Shown here piece by piece: positions 21,598-32,443 of a DNA stretch of 64,000 nt. Origin of the DNA: Ipomoea triloba (lineage: Eukaryota; Streptophyta; Magnoliopsida; Solanales; Convolvulaceae); assembly GCF_003576645.1 (NCBI RefSeq), contig NC_044925.1, forward strand, positions 10,382,550 through 10,446,549, given 5' to 3'. Under the pieces are notes generated by a model. The model saw only the letters and a program-made list of their open reading frames with translations. It was not told the origin of the DNA and made no database searches. The position numbers and the translations under genes were made by a program. Every line of letters begins with the position of its first letter. Positions within the stretch are counted from its first letter, which is position 1.

Positions 21598-24367
21598 ATG
21601 GCCAACCACGTCAACCACGCCGCCGCCGCTACCGGCGACGCCGTCGTGCCTCTGGCGAACCCGAACCCGCTATCCTTCACGCATCATTTCATCTCCATCA
21701 AGTTGAACACACGCAACTATTTGTTTTGGCGCACCTAGCTAGTCCCGTTCCTCCGAGGCCAGGGGTTGCTAGGTTACGTTGATGGAGCCACCCCATGTCC
21801 GCCGGCAGTCCATCCAACGCCGGGCGAGACTGCCGCTGCCACCTCAGCCGCCGCAGCCACCGCCGTACCCAATCCGACCCATGCCGCTTTGGTGCAACAG
21901 GATCAATCGATCCTTTCTCTCCTCATCTCGTCGCTTTCTGACAAGGTAATGTATCTCGCGGTTGGCAGGACCACCGCTCGCGAGGTTTGGACCTCCATTA
22001 CCGCCGCCCTGGGCTCCTCGACAAGGGCTCGCTGCCTAAACCTCTTAGGCAGTTCCAATCCCTCCGGCAAGAGAACAGCACACCGGCGGAGTACTTGGGC
22101 TGTGCCCAGTTGCTGGTCGAAAATCTAGCATTGGCTGGACGGCCTATATCGCTGGATGAACAAAACTTGTACGTATTCCGGGGTCTCCGACGGAAATTTC
22201 GTGCGATGGCTGCGTCTCTATCAATTTCAGGTACACCGGTCATAATCCCGCAACTCGTTGACTTCTTGCAGGCCCAGGAGTTTATCTATCAGGACGAGTT
22301 TTCCCCGAGCACTGAGGTAACCAACGGCGACACTCACACCGCGCTTTACGCTGGACAGCAACGCCGGCAGTCCAACGATGGTGGCTACGGTAGTCGTCGC
22401 GGTGGCTCAGGCGGGGGTCAACGTGGCCGCCAAGGTCGCGGCCGAGGAGGATAGGGTCGCGGTCGCGGTGGTGCTCCCCGCTGCCAAATCTGCCGGTCGC
22501 ACGGCCATACGGCCGTCTACTGCTTCCAGCGCTACGCCCATAATTCCCTCTTCTGGTTTTCTGATATTTTGTATTATTTGTGGACGACTATTCCCGATTC
22601 ACCTGGTTTTTTCCATTACGGTTGAAATCGGATATATATATAAAGTGTTTGAGTCGTTTCGAGTCATGGTAGAACGCCAATTCTCGCGTTCTATCAAGTC
22701 CATTCAATTAGATTTGGGCGGCGAATATCAACGCCTACACAAAACCTTTGAGTCCCTTGGCATAGTCCACAGGCAATCTTGCGCGTACACGCATTAGCAA
22801 AATGGCCGGGTCGAGCGCCGGAATAGACACATAGTCGAAACCGCTTTAGCACTAATGGCAGAAGGCTCAGTCCCGCAACAATATTGGGACTATGCGTTTG
22901 AAACGGCAACTTATCTAATCAACTGCCTACCCTCGGCTGCTCTAAAATTCCAAACACCATACTACTATCTCTATAAAACCCCACCGCCCTACAACTTCCT
23001 TCGAGTATTTGGGTGTCGTCGTTATCCATATCTAAGACCTTACAACAAAAACAAAATGGAGTACAGGTCTACTCCGTGTGTCTTCCTAGGTTACCCAGTT
23101 TCATATAGGGGTTACCGTTGCATGGATCTATCCACTGGAAAGACTTTTATCTGTCGCCATGTGCGCTTTGATGAATCGTTGTTTCCTTTTTCAGAAAGTG
23201 CTATACAGGAGACGCCTTTGGGCTTCAACTCATCTCCACCGTGGGGCTCCAGGAGCATTGTGACATCTCCACAGCCTGAGCCGCATAGGGTCCTAGTTGA
23301 GGAACCCTTAGCGTCAGAACCGCCGCCCTTAGCCTTGGAGGGGCCCACGGCAGCACCAACCAGGCGTGTTAAGGCTGTTCAAAACCAGGAACGGGGACAC
23401 AACATGCGCTTAAGGTCTAATGAGCAATTCTATGCGCTACACACCACTGTTGACCCAACGTGCTATTCCTAGGCAAACTTTCTACCACTTTCAAGATTCG
23501 AGATCTGGGCGAGCCGTCATTCTTTTTGGGTATTGAGACAGCTCAGCGCAGTGGTGGTATTCACATGAATCAACGTCGTTACATGGTAGATATTTTGGCT
23601 AGAGCGAGAATGTCCGACTGTAAGCCTCTAGCAACTCCAACTGCGTTAGCTCAACCGATCTCACCCTCGGTTCAAGAAATTGACAATCCGACACAGTACC
23701 GTCGTATAGTAGGGGCTCTGCAGTACTTGACTATCACCCGCCCAGATCTATCGTATGCTGTAAACCGACTGTGTCAGTTCATGCAGCGACCCACAGAGGA
23801 GCATTTGGGGCATGTTAAAGCGGGTGCTACGTTACATTAAGGGCACATTGGATTACGGAATTCACTTCTCACGATCAGTCTCCACCGCTATTCATGCGTA
23901 CTCTGACTCCGACTGGGCTGGTTGTCCGATAAACCGAAAATCTACTAGTGGGTATGCTGTGTTTCTCGGTTCAAACTTGATTTCGTGGGTTTCCCGGAAG
24001 CAACGCACGTGGCCAGATCATCTACAGAAGCAGAGTATAAAGGGTTAGCTGATGTAGCAGCCGAAGTCACTTGGGTTATTTCGTTACTACGCGAGGTTGG
24101 TCTGCGCACAGGGAGTCAGCGACAGTATGGTGTGATAATTTTGGGGCCACATACTTAGCTGCAAACCTAGTTTTTCATGCACAAACGAAGCACGTTGAGA
24201 TCGACTATCACTTCGTTCGGGACAAGGTTGCCTCTGGTGAGTTTGTTGTTAACTTCGTATCGACTAAGAACCAAGTGGCACACATCTTCACGAAACCACT
24301 ACCTGCGCCACGTTATGGAGTTCTTCGGAGCAAGCTCAATGTGGTAGCTCACCACCCTTGCGCTTGA
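21598..24367 (+). pseudogene. Deleted copia polyprotein (gag, integrase, RT/RNase H pieces)
   Basis: Gag begins MANHVNHAAAATGDAVVPL, has an in-frame stop and a frameshift near 22045, and reaches a zinc knuckle CQICRSHGHTAVYC near 22480. Protease and the integrase N-terminus are deleted. Integrase remains from SFRVMVERQFSRSIKSI through QNGRVERRNRHI to FGCRRYPYLRPY and the C-terminal GYRCMD region (to 23470). Most of the RT is deleted; the remainder starts LSTTFKIRDLGEPSFFLGIE, then RNase H ([20 protein letters not shown], later WCDNFGATYLAANLVFHAQTKH) with frameshifts near 23820 and 24010-24110. The frame ends at 24367, just before the polypurine tract. It cannot move without enzymes supplied elsewhere. 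Confidence 0.85.
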
Positions 24368-24374
24368 GGGGGTG

Positions 24375-24567
24375 TATGAGTTATAATGTTATATTGTTAT
24401 TATTATTAGTTGTTCAGTTTGTTACTAGTCTAGTGTTGAGTCCTGTCATCCTGTGGCTCTCATTGTTTATCTCTCTTTCACCTATTCTCTAGGAGTCACA
24501 CTTTGTATAGTAGTAGGACTCTAATGTAATTCTGAGTTAGTGTGAAACTGAATACTGTTCATTCATC
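24375..24567 (+). mobile_element. 3' LTR of nested copia element
   Basis: 193 bp, preceded by the polypurine tract TTGAGGGGGTG. It differs from the 5' LTR by an 8-bp duplication (TCCTGTCATCCTGTGG against TCCTGTGG) and about two substitutions, so the insertion is young. Followed by target duplication GTCCA. Confidence 0.8.
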
Positions 24568-25199
24568 GTCCAATTGCCCGTGCGATTCACGGATAAATTT
24601 TTTTTATTATTTATTTAGATAATAAAATTAAAGATAAAATTATTTTTAAAAAGCTAATATTGAACATGTACATTTATTTGATTATAAGATTAGTGCAAAA
24701 GTATAACTCAATTAATTGAATAATAAATGACTTGTTTGTTTACAATTATCTTAAAAAGATCGATATTTAATATAACTTAAGTAATTATATTATTACAATA
24801 ATAAATATGGAAAAATGAAAAATAATTTAACTTTAATTATTATGGAGTATAAAAATAAATTCAACGACCAATATTTAGCTTAATTACCATAATAATTATC
24901 AGGCAATTATTATTAGTCAATTACACTAAATTAATTATTTTTCGTTAATAGGAATATCAATTCGTATATAGAAAAATTATTATTATTATATATTAAATAT
25001 GTTCGACCTTCTACAGTGTTCATGTCACACGTGTACTAATTAATTTGATCAACGACATCTCAAGTTCGTGAGAGGATTGCTAAACCTTCCAGTTAATAGA
25101 TATTAATTATTATGGAGTAGTATTTATTAATATAATGAATAATTAATATAGTTAATTAATTAATATTTAATGCATATAATTATAATAATATAATTGCGA

Positions 25200-26480
25200 A
25201 TTATATTTCCAGTGAAATATTAATATTTTTTTTTTGAATACTACTAACTCTATTACAATGCAATATCTGTCCATAACTACTTTCTCAACCTATTGAAGCA
25301 CAAGAGTCAGTATTGCCTCCACTGAGGCTCGAACCCACTACCTCCCGTATAAAGGGAAGGGTTTGATGTCATTGGACTACAAGGTCCTTGGCAATGAAAT
25401 ATTAATATATTCATTTAGTTTTTCATAATATTTCATTTCCTTTTAAATATATTCATTTCATTTTTCCTTCATAAAAATGATTAATATTGATTTCCATTCC
25501 TTTTTCCTTCATAATTTTTTCCTAATATTTCATTTGTTCGTTACTAATTTTTTCATATGAAAAGTAGTGTTATATGACAAGTGAAATATTAATATATTCA
25601 TTTCGTTTTTCTTAATATTTCATTTCCTTATAAATATATTCATTTCCATTTTCCTTCATAAAAAATTAATATTCATTTCCATTCTTTCTTCCTTCATAAT
25701 TTTTTCCTAATATTTCATTTGGTGGTTACTAATTTGTTCGTAGAGAAAGTTGTGTTATATTTCCAGTGAAATATTAATATGTTCATTTCGTTTTTCCTAA
25801 TATTTCATTTCCTTTTGAATATATTCATTTCCTTTTTCATTCATAAAAAGAATTAATATTATTTTACATTCCTTTTTCCTTTATAATTTTTTCCTAATCA
25901 TTCATTTGGTGGTTACTAATTTTTTCTAGGGAAAAGTTGTGTTATGTTCCCAGTGAAATATTAATATATTCATTTCATTTTTCATAATATTCCATTTTCT
26001 TTTGAATATATTCATTTCATCATTTCATTTTTCCTTCATCAAAAAAATTAACATTGCTTGCCATTCATTTTTTTTTTTTGATAATTGCCAATTAATTGGC
26101 CTGATTTCTTGTCAATTAGTAAGAAAATATTAATAACAAATTCCCGTGTAATATTCATTTCCTTTTCGTTCATAAAAATTTAATATTAATTTTCATAAAA
26201 TTAAAAAGTAATATAATTATAACAATATAATTGTTGAATATATTTTTAGTGAAATATTAACAAATTCATTTTGTTTTTACTTCTAAATAATTAATATAAT
26301 TATAATTATAATATAATTGTTGATTATATTTCCAGTGAAATATGAATATATTCATTTCCTTTTTCCTTCATAAAAGGAATAAATATTCATTTCCATTTCT
26401 TTTTCCTTCATAATTTTTCCTAATATTTCATTTAGTGGTTACCAATTTTTTCATAGAGAAAGCTATGTTATATTTATAGT
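25200..26480. repeat. ~187-bp degenerate tandem array in Helitron 2
   Basis: The phrase AGTGAAATATTAATATATTC recurs at about 25211, 25581, 25765 and 25952 (spacing 184-188 after removing the SINE), with weaker copies near 26243 and 26333. Each unit has TTCATTTCCTTTT runs and a CCTAATATTTCATTTGGTGG segment. Noncoding. Confidence 0.7.
25227..25394 (-). mobile_element. tRNA-derived SINE with 14-bp target duplication
   Basis: On the minus strand it begins TTGCCAAGGACCTTGTAGTCC, has an A box at 25379-25366 (TAGTCCAATGACAT) and a B box at 25335-25325 (GGTTCGAGCCT), the RNA polymerase III promoter of tRNA-derived SINEs, and ends in an A/T-rich tail. Identical 14-mers TGAAATATTAATAT flank it (25213-25226 and 25395-25408). 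168 bp; it splits one unit of the tandem array. Confidence 0.85.
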
Positions 26481-26689
26481 GAATTTTTATTATTAATCTC
26501 CTTTTTCATTTGGCCTGATTCCTGTGTCAATTATTTTATAATATTTTTTTTGAACTATAATTTCACCTCTGAACATGGTATGAATAAACGAATAAAACAA
26601 CTGCATATTATAAGTAATGTAAAACCATGAAATGATAAGATTTAAAAAAATCACACAAATTTAAATTTTGAAATCTTTAATGCCCAAAA

Positions 26690-27146
26690 ACATAAATGTC
26701 TAGGATTTCAACAGAAAAATATTTTATTACTTGCTTCTCAACTTTCACATCACTTAGTAGATCCACTATCTTTTGCATCACATTGCTTATTAGGCTCCAA
26801 ATATCTGCATTTGTAATTAAAGGATCAAGAGAGGTGGAAATATAAGATTTCAAATATAAAAGGATAGTTTAAAAAAATCAATTAAAAAAAGAATAGTTAA
26901 TACTTAGAATAAAAGTTGTAGTTATTTGACAAATTAGTTTACCTTTCAGCAATTGAAGCTACCAACAATTAACCCCAGTGCTTGCGATTGCAAAATATAA
27001 GAACCTGCAATGAATGTAACCAAAAAAATTTTTTAAAAAAAAAAAAAGAAAAAAGAAAAAAGAAGAAGATAAGATAAGAACAGTAAAAAAAACAGTAAAT
27101 ATGTCACACTTCTATGGAGAATGATGGTTCTTCCTATGTACATTGA
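26690..27146 (-). pseudogene. Possible gene-derived exons and promoter in Helitron 2
   Basis: Minus strand: a TATAAATA box (27232-27225), a CT-rich leader, then ATG at 27143 opening MYIGRTIILHRSV. Further on are acceptor-like sites at about 27008 (TTGCAG) and 26812 (ATGCAG), the latter opening IWSLISNVMQKIVDLLSDVKVEK to a stop near 26690. The pieces resemble a small gene with introns, but frames do not join convincingly and no family is recognised. Treat as a candidate gene capture. Confidence 0.25.
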
Positions 27147-27451
27147 TGCTTTCACAAACGAAAAACAACAGAACTAATAGTGATGAAAATTGGTGGTGGT
27201 GGTGGTTGACTGAGTTTCTTCTTGTATTTATAGTCATAAAGAGAGAGAGGCAGAGCTATTATATATGAATGGAAAACCTCCATTATATTATATTCCATAC
27301 ATATTTGAATTTCATATATATTATATTCCAATACCTTTTTTTTTGAAAACATTATATTCCAATACCTATTTGTTTACACTTACATTTGTTTATTACCAAT
27401 TACCAATTATTACCAATTAATAATAATTATAATTATAATAATTATATTATT

Positions 27452-27760
27452 CTATCATAATGTAATTGTTTAGACATATAATCTCATGCATGTAACTGCT
27501 CATATTATTCTATTCTATATTATTATTCTATCATAATGTAATTGTTTAGACATATAATCTCATGCATGTAACTGCTCATATTATTCTATTCTATATTATT
27601 CTATCCGTGAATGCATGATAATTAATATTATTCTATATTATTATTCTATCATAATGTAATTGTTTAGACATATAATCTCATGCATGTAATTCTTCAGACA
27701 TATAATCGCATGCATGTAATTGTTCATATTATTCTATTCTATATTATTGTATCCGTGAAG
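27452..27760. repeat. Tandem ~75-85 bp repeats in Helitron 2
   Basis: Three to four copies of a unit with CATAATGTAATTGTTTAGAC, CATATAATCTCATGCATG and TATTATTCTATTCTATATT. The first two are nearly identical. Confidence 0.8.
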
Positions 27761-28022
27761 GCATAATAATTACCATTACCATATTACTAATAAAAATTTA
27801 TTACCAATTATAATTAATATTATTCTTATTCTATCATTCTATCATAATAATTACCATAATTACTAATAACCAATTATAATTAATATTATTCTATCATTAA
27901 TATTATTCTATCATTAATATTATTCTATCATAATAATAATTACCATATTACTAAAATACCCCTACGTTTGGGCGGGAAAATTCTGGAGGAGGATAATGCT
28001 TTTATATATAATATAGATATAG

Positions 28023-28023
<1 letters not shown>

Positions 28024-28088
<65 letters not shown>

Positions 28089-28239
28089 TACGGAAAGTCA
28101 ACTTCTTTCACAAAACAACTTTTGTTTTATGATTTTGGATAAAGATTTCACTTGTTTTGTGAAGGAAGTTGACTTTTCGTAAATAATAATAATAATAACA
28201 ACAACAACAACAACAACAACAACAATAATAATAATAATA
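28024..28239. repeat. (ATT)n / 35-bp palindrome / (AAT)n(AAC)n
   Basis: A run of ATT repeats leads into arms TTATTTACGGAAAGTCAAC (28084-28118) and their near-perfect complement (28152-28186) around a 33-base loop, then AAT, AAC and AAT repeats. The trinucleotide runs themselves mirror each other, so the whole block is one inverted structure. Probably a tiny MITE in a microsatellite. Confidence 0.75.
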
Positions 28240-28575
28240 AAATTAAATTTGAATCATCCGCAAATTTCCTATCAAGGTGACAAGGGGTGGCCGCCGGTGT
28301 GTTTATTATTATTATTATTATTTTAAATTTTTTTATTTTAATAGTTTATTATTAAAAATTATTTTAAAATTCCAACTCACCGTCCACATAAGCAAATAAC
28401 TTGATGAAATGGATAGTAACCTACTATTAGGTGAAATTGCATACATTTGGAGTGTTCAATGACCTAATCGTTGTTTTTTTTTTTTTTCATTTAGGGGCCT
28501 AATTGCATTTTCAAGTTACGTTCAGTTTGAACATTTTTCCATTGAAATAGTTGAAGAGACTCTTGCTTACCCATA
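28240..28575. repeat. Right arm of the long inverted repeat (partner at 19030)
   Basis: Reverse complement of 19030-19345, with matching blocks CCAACTCACCGTCCACATA and TTTCCTATCAAGGTGAC. It shows that Helitrons 1 and 2 lie inside one older element. Confidence 0.65.
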
Positions 28576-28689
28576 ATAGTCATGTATTAAAAAAACTAAA
28601 TACTAACAATTAAAGGGTCAAAATTCCTTTTTTAAATAATAATAACCATGATAATGATGTATCAAGCTATCATTTGTCGCAAATTTTTC

Positions 28690-29335
28690 TGTGCACCGCG
28701 GTCCACAATGGATTGTAGACCATACATCAAAACGACGTCGTTTTGATTAATAAAAACAAACGGCTGAAATGGCCTTCGTTCCGCGCCGTTAACTTTCAGT
28801 TTATATACATTATCGTTCCTTTCAACACAACTGTAGTTCCTTTTTTATATAACTGCAGTTTCATTCGACATTATACACTCAAATATGTGAAACTGTTATT
28901 CGGCTTCCTTTCAACACAATTACAGTTTCTTTTATAATGCATTGCAGTTTCCTTTCAACACAACTACAATATCATTTCGATATAACTACAGTTTCATTGG
29001 ACAATATACACTCAAAAATGTGAAACTGTTATTCAGTTTTGGACAATATACACTCAAAAATGTGAAACTGTTATTCAGTTTCATTTTATATACACTCAAA
29101 AATGTGAAACTGTTATTCAGTTTCATTTTATATACACTACAGTTTCCTTTTAACGCAACTACAGTTTCATTTAATAATATAAAAACAAATGTGATGCAGT
29201 ATCTTTTGAGATGAACTGTAGTATCCTTTACGGAGCTCCGTTACAACTTAAGGAATCCGTTTCTCCTATTAAATGAAACAGCGTCATTTTGTGACCATAG
29301 TCCACAATGCACTATGGACCATGGTCCACCATATA
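28690..29335. mobile_element. MULE-like element with minisatellite core
   Basis: Ends are imperfectly inverted: GCACCGCGGTCCACAATGG on the left and CCATGGTCCACC preceded by GTCCACAATGCAC on the right. The inside is a minisatellite built on TATACACTCAAAAATGTGAAAC and AACTACAGTTTC-type words, with three near-identical copies at 28999-29120. Noncoding; no clear target duplication. Confidence 0.45.
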
Positions 29336-29666
29336 ACAACTGATCATGTTTAGTTTTGGATTTTTTAAAACAGAATAATATGGCAAATAATACGGAGTAC
29401 ACAAGTAAGTAGTACTGGTATGGCATTTTACATGTTAAAAAAAAAAAGTCTTAAGAGTATTTTTTAAAGCATAGTTCGAAGATTTAATCACATTTTTTTA
29501 CAAATGTTTGAAAGCTTATTTAATTATTATCCCAGAACAAAAGATCCTTTTTCTTTCACATATATACTCCCTTACTAGTTTTTCTATTCGCGATGCGCAA
29601 AAGTTAGGTGTCCAATATTAGTATTTTATATTAAAATTTTAAATTTATTTAAATTTTAATATAGTA

Positions 29667-29703
<37 letters not shown>

Positions 29704-30228
29704 TAAAATATTTTTATAAATTGGATATTTATATTTAAAAAAATAACTAACATATAACTCTAATATTTAATGTGTATATATTATTATTATGAGTAAATAC
29801 CATATAAGGTTCCTCGAATTTGGTGGTTTCACCAAGAATAGTTTCTAACATTCGTAATTACCATCCGTGATCCTCCGAGTTGTGAAAAGTGACCTGCTAC
29901 CATCCATCTATGGCGTCAAAAGCGGGGATAAATTTGTCTTTTGCCATCTTTTTTTTTTTAAGGCTAATAGTACATAATTCTTATATCTTCTTCTCTCAAT
30001 CCCCAGAATCCCTCAACCAGATCAAGATTTAAACTTGAAAGAGTGGAATTTGATAGAAATTTCCAAAACTATATCATCACTATTCCAATTTCCTTTGCCA
30101 TGTGAGGTTGAACACCAATCCATTCAACATTTAACAATTGAATACTATCTCCAGAGATGAAGTAGAAAACAAACAAGCAAAATCTAAACTGGAAAACTGC
30201 AAAACAAAGAATACAATGGAACAAAAAC

Positions 30229-30735
30229 CTATATTTCCACATCCTTGAATTCCTCTTCTGCTTGAAAACCATTCACTGCATCTCTCATATCTTCAACCCC
30301 ATCACACCCATCAAAGAACTCCATTAGCCTCTTGAGCTCCCCATCCTCCATATCATTTGTAAAGGCCCTGATTGGGATCGCATTTCTAGGCTGGAAAATG
30401 TATGAATTCGGATTATCGTCGACAATCACAACGCTCTTCATATCACGCCCTAACTCCAATAAGTCTTTCACAAATCTGCCGTCCACTTCCTTGCAAGAAT
30501 CTCTGTATAATCTGTGTGAAATCAATGCCTTTTTGTCCAACCTATCCAAAACCAGAGATGCATATTCCTTTATCCCGACTATGAACACCACAATCTCAAA
30601 TTTCTTGCTCAGGGATTCCAGAAATTCATCCATGAATGGCCTCTTCAACACGAAGAATTCAACAATTTCCCCGTCGATCACCGGCCGGACGATGAAATCG
30701 TACTTTTCCGGCGGTGGGTTGGACTGCGATTGGCC
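30229..30735 (-). pseudogene. SCP/FCP1-type HAD phosphatase fragment in Pack-MULE
   Basis: About 168 codons open from SNPPPEKYDFIVRPVIDGEI through FVLKRPFMDEFLESLSKKFEIVVFIVGIKEYASLVLDRLDKK, LYRDSCKEVDGRFVKDL and VVIVDDNPNSYIFQ to CDGVEDMRDAVNGF, ending KDVEI. This is the C-terminal two thirds of plant small CTD-phosphatase-like (NLI-interacting factor) proteins, which dephosphorylate Ser/Thr via a DxDxT aspartate. That catalytic motif lies upstream and is missing. The motif II region reads VVFIVG where the family has VVFTAG, losing the conserved Thr. The DD of motif IV is kept. Sequence upstream of SNPPP does not resemble the family; CGCAG there could be a former acceptor. The frame is otherwise intact, so capture may be recent; phosphatase activity is not expected. 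Confidence 0.75.
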
Positions 30736-31050
30736 TCTCCAGTGCCTGCTTCCCCTTCGTCATCAATGGCGACCTCCTCTGCGTAAAAAACAAGGATATT
30801 TAATTTGACCGCCAGCCGACATTTGCTTTTAATTTCTTCTCTTCTTCGATTTTTACAGTGTTTCCAGTTATATTTTCCTTCAGCTCAGCTTTCTGAAATT
30901 CCTTACCGCCCTTCCCCCTACCTCGTCCGTCCTTTTTTTCCAAAATCCTGAGCTCAAATGTCACGGCTGGCGAATTTAGAGTTGGAGGCGCGGCAACAAT
31001 TGTGGGACTAGAGGCCGAACAAGTCAACCTCCTGGAAAAAAACTTCGGCT

Positions 31051-31302
31051 ATGAACGAAGATTGGTTAGCGGCGGCGATGACCGACGACGCCGTCGTCGT
31101 GGACCTCCTCTTCCGCCTCAAGCAGTCCCCGTTCTCAGAGGCGTGCACTCCACCTCCACCGCCGCATCCCGCCGTGACTAAGTTGCTGCATATGAGCTTA
31201 CCTTTTCCCAGTTGGGGCCATCTCCAGCCAAGATTGAAACTGACGGCGGCCGCGACTAAGTGGCTATGGTTGAATCATCAATGGCAAGCCTACAAATTTT
31301 AG
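31051..31302 (+). pseudogene. Second captured coding-like fragment in Pack-MULE
   Basis: An 83-codon frame, MNEDWLAAAMTDDAVVVDLLFRLKQS then a Pro-rich stretch, in GC-rich codon-like DNA unlike its AT-rich surroundings. The start resembles short N-terminal exons of plant nuclear proteins, but I cannot name the family. It points away from the phosphatase fragment, so the two probably came from different genes. Confidence 0.4.
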
Positions 31303-31995
31303 GTACAGGACATGGATTGACATTCGATTTTCTTCTACAACAAAACCAATTGCTCCTAATCTGCATTACTGATTTCGAAACACCTAGCTCCATTCCCTTT
31401 CCCTTTGTTTCCGTCTCAATAGTTGTAGAGAAAGGCTGTAATCGATGGCGGTGATGGAAGAGAGAAAGCCGTCAGTGGAGATCAGGAAGTAGAGGTTTAC
31501 CTACCCGGGAATCGACGGCAATCCGCCACCCAGATCCACTCCACTCGTCGACGGCTATGCTACAATTTTTTTGGGAGAACAAAATGTTTATTTTCTCAGA
31601 AATTGATTGGGTTATGGCAAAAGACGAAAAGATCCCTGCTTTATACGGTTTAGACGGGAGGATGGCAGTAGGTCACTTTTCGCAACTCGGAGGATCACAG
31701 GTGGTAATTACGGAAGTTAGGGACTATTATTGGGGAAACCACCAAACTCGAGGGACCTTAGATGGTATTTACTCTTATTATTATTATTGAAGAAGATAAG
31801 AAAATATATGGTGGATGCATGTGCATAGTAACAGTAGTGGAAAAACTAACGGAAGTTATAACGGTAGGGGTATATTTATCCGAAATATTATGTAGTACAA
31901 CTTTTATAGCATAATGTACAAAAAAATTTAACGGAAAAAACGGACATAAATGAAGGGTATAACCTTCCTTCACATTTATTATGTTTTTAGATAGA

Positions 31996-32443
31996 TTATT
32001 AAAATTTAAAAATAATTAAACAAATAAAACACAATTAATGAATATTTTTAAAAATCTAACTGCTCCCGCCCGATCAAGTACCAGTTGCTTCGCAGGTAGT
32101 TGAGAAAAATTCTCACAAAATTATAGCTATTGCCTTACAAAATTGATAAAATGTAAAGATCTTTTATCAGCCCCCAATCATCTTGAGAGCAAGCTGAAAA
32201 AAGTTTGCAGTAATTATTACATCACGAATCATTCACATTGTAAGATGAATCATTTACATAAAGTTCATGTTTAATATATTGAAGGTTTATTTTAATACAT
32301 TGAATGTTTATTTTTTATGTACAGAAGGTTCATTATTTGGTATAATACCAAATAATTTTGTATACAACCAAATAATGAATCTTCAATGCAAAAAGAAAAA
32401 AAAATCTTCAATATATTAAAATAAACATTTATTTATGGTTCAC
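31996..32443. other. Noncoding, minisatellite-like AT-rich DNA
   Basis: Repeats of TTCATTATTTGG / GGTTTATTTTAATACATTG-type words at 32220-32400 resemble the cores of minisatellite-bearing MULE-like elements elsewhere in the window. No ends defined. Confidence 0.4.

Larger units (their letters stand above)
21165..28017 (-). mobile_element. Non-autonomous Helitron 2, containing copia and SINE
   Basis: The 3' terminus (minus strand) is the hairpin 21179-21191 followed by CTAG at 21165; the 5' terminus TCTATATTATATATAAAAG is at 28017, with the GGCGGGAAAA site (27971-27980) close behind. It lies three bases from Helitron 1 in the same orientation. Without the nested 3.2 kb copia it is about 3.6 kb. 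It includes a second internal hairpin (24578-24592), a ~187-bp tandem array and possible gene-derived exons. No Rep/helicase. Confidence 0.65.
29791..31774. mobile_element. Pack-MULE with captured gene fragments
   Basis: Terminal inverted repeats of about 120 bp start GAGTAAATACCAT at both ends and share CGTAATTACC and GATCCTCCGAGTTG. The 10-mer TTATTATTAT flanks both sides (29781-29790, 31775-31784), the target duplication length of Mutator elements, though it lies in ATT-rich DNA. There is no transposase; instead the inside holds a phosphatase gene fragment (minus, 30229-30735) and a GC-rich coding-like segment (plus, 31051-31302). This is the Pack-MULE structure: MULE ends around pieces of host genes. 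Confidence 0.8.
29575..31995 (-). mobile_element. Probable Helitron carrying the Pack-MULE
   Basis: Minus-strand 3' end CTAG at 29575 with an A on the outside, preceded by a weak GCGCATCGCG hairpin; possible 5' end TCTATCTAAAAACATAAT at 31995 next to T. Without the nested Pack-MULE it is about 430 bp. The hairpin is weaker than in the other Helitrons, so boundaries are tentative. Confidence 0.4.

Noticed and set aside
25227..25394. tRNA gene
   Set aside because: A and B boxes are present, but there is no cloverleaf or acceptor stem, and the unit has a 14-bp target duplication: it is a SINE.
30332..30808. 158-codon plus-strand ORF
   Set aside because: Antisense shadow of the phosphatase fragment.
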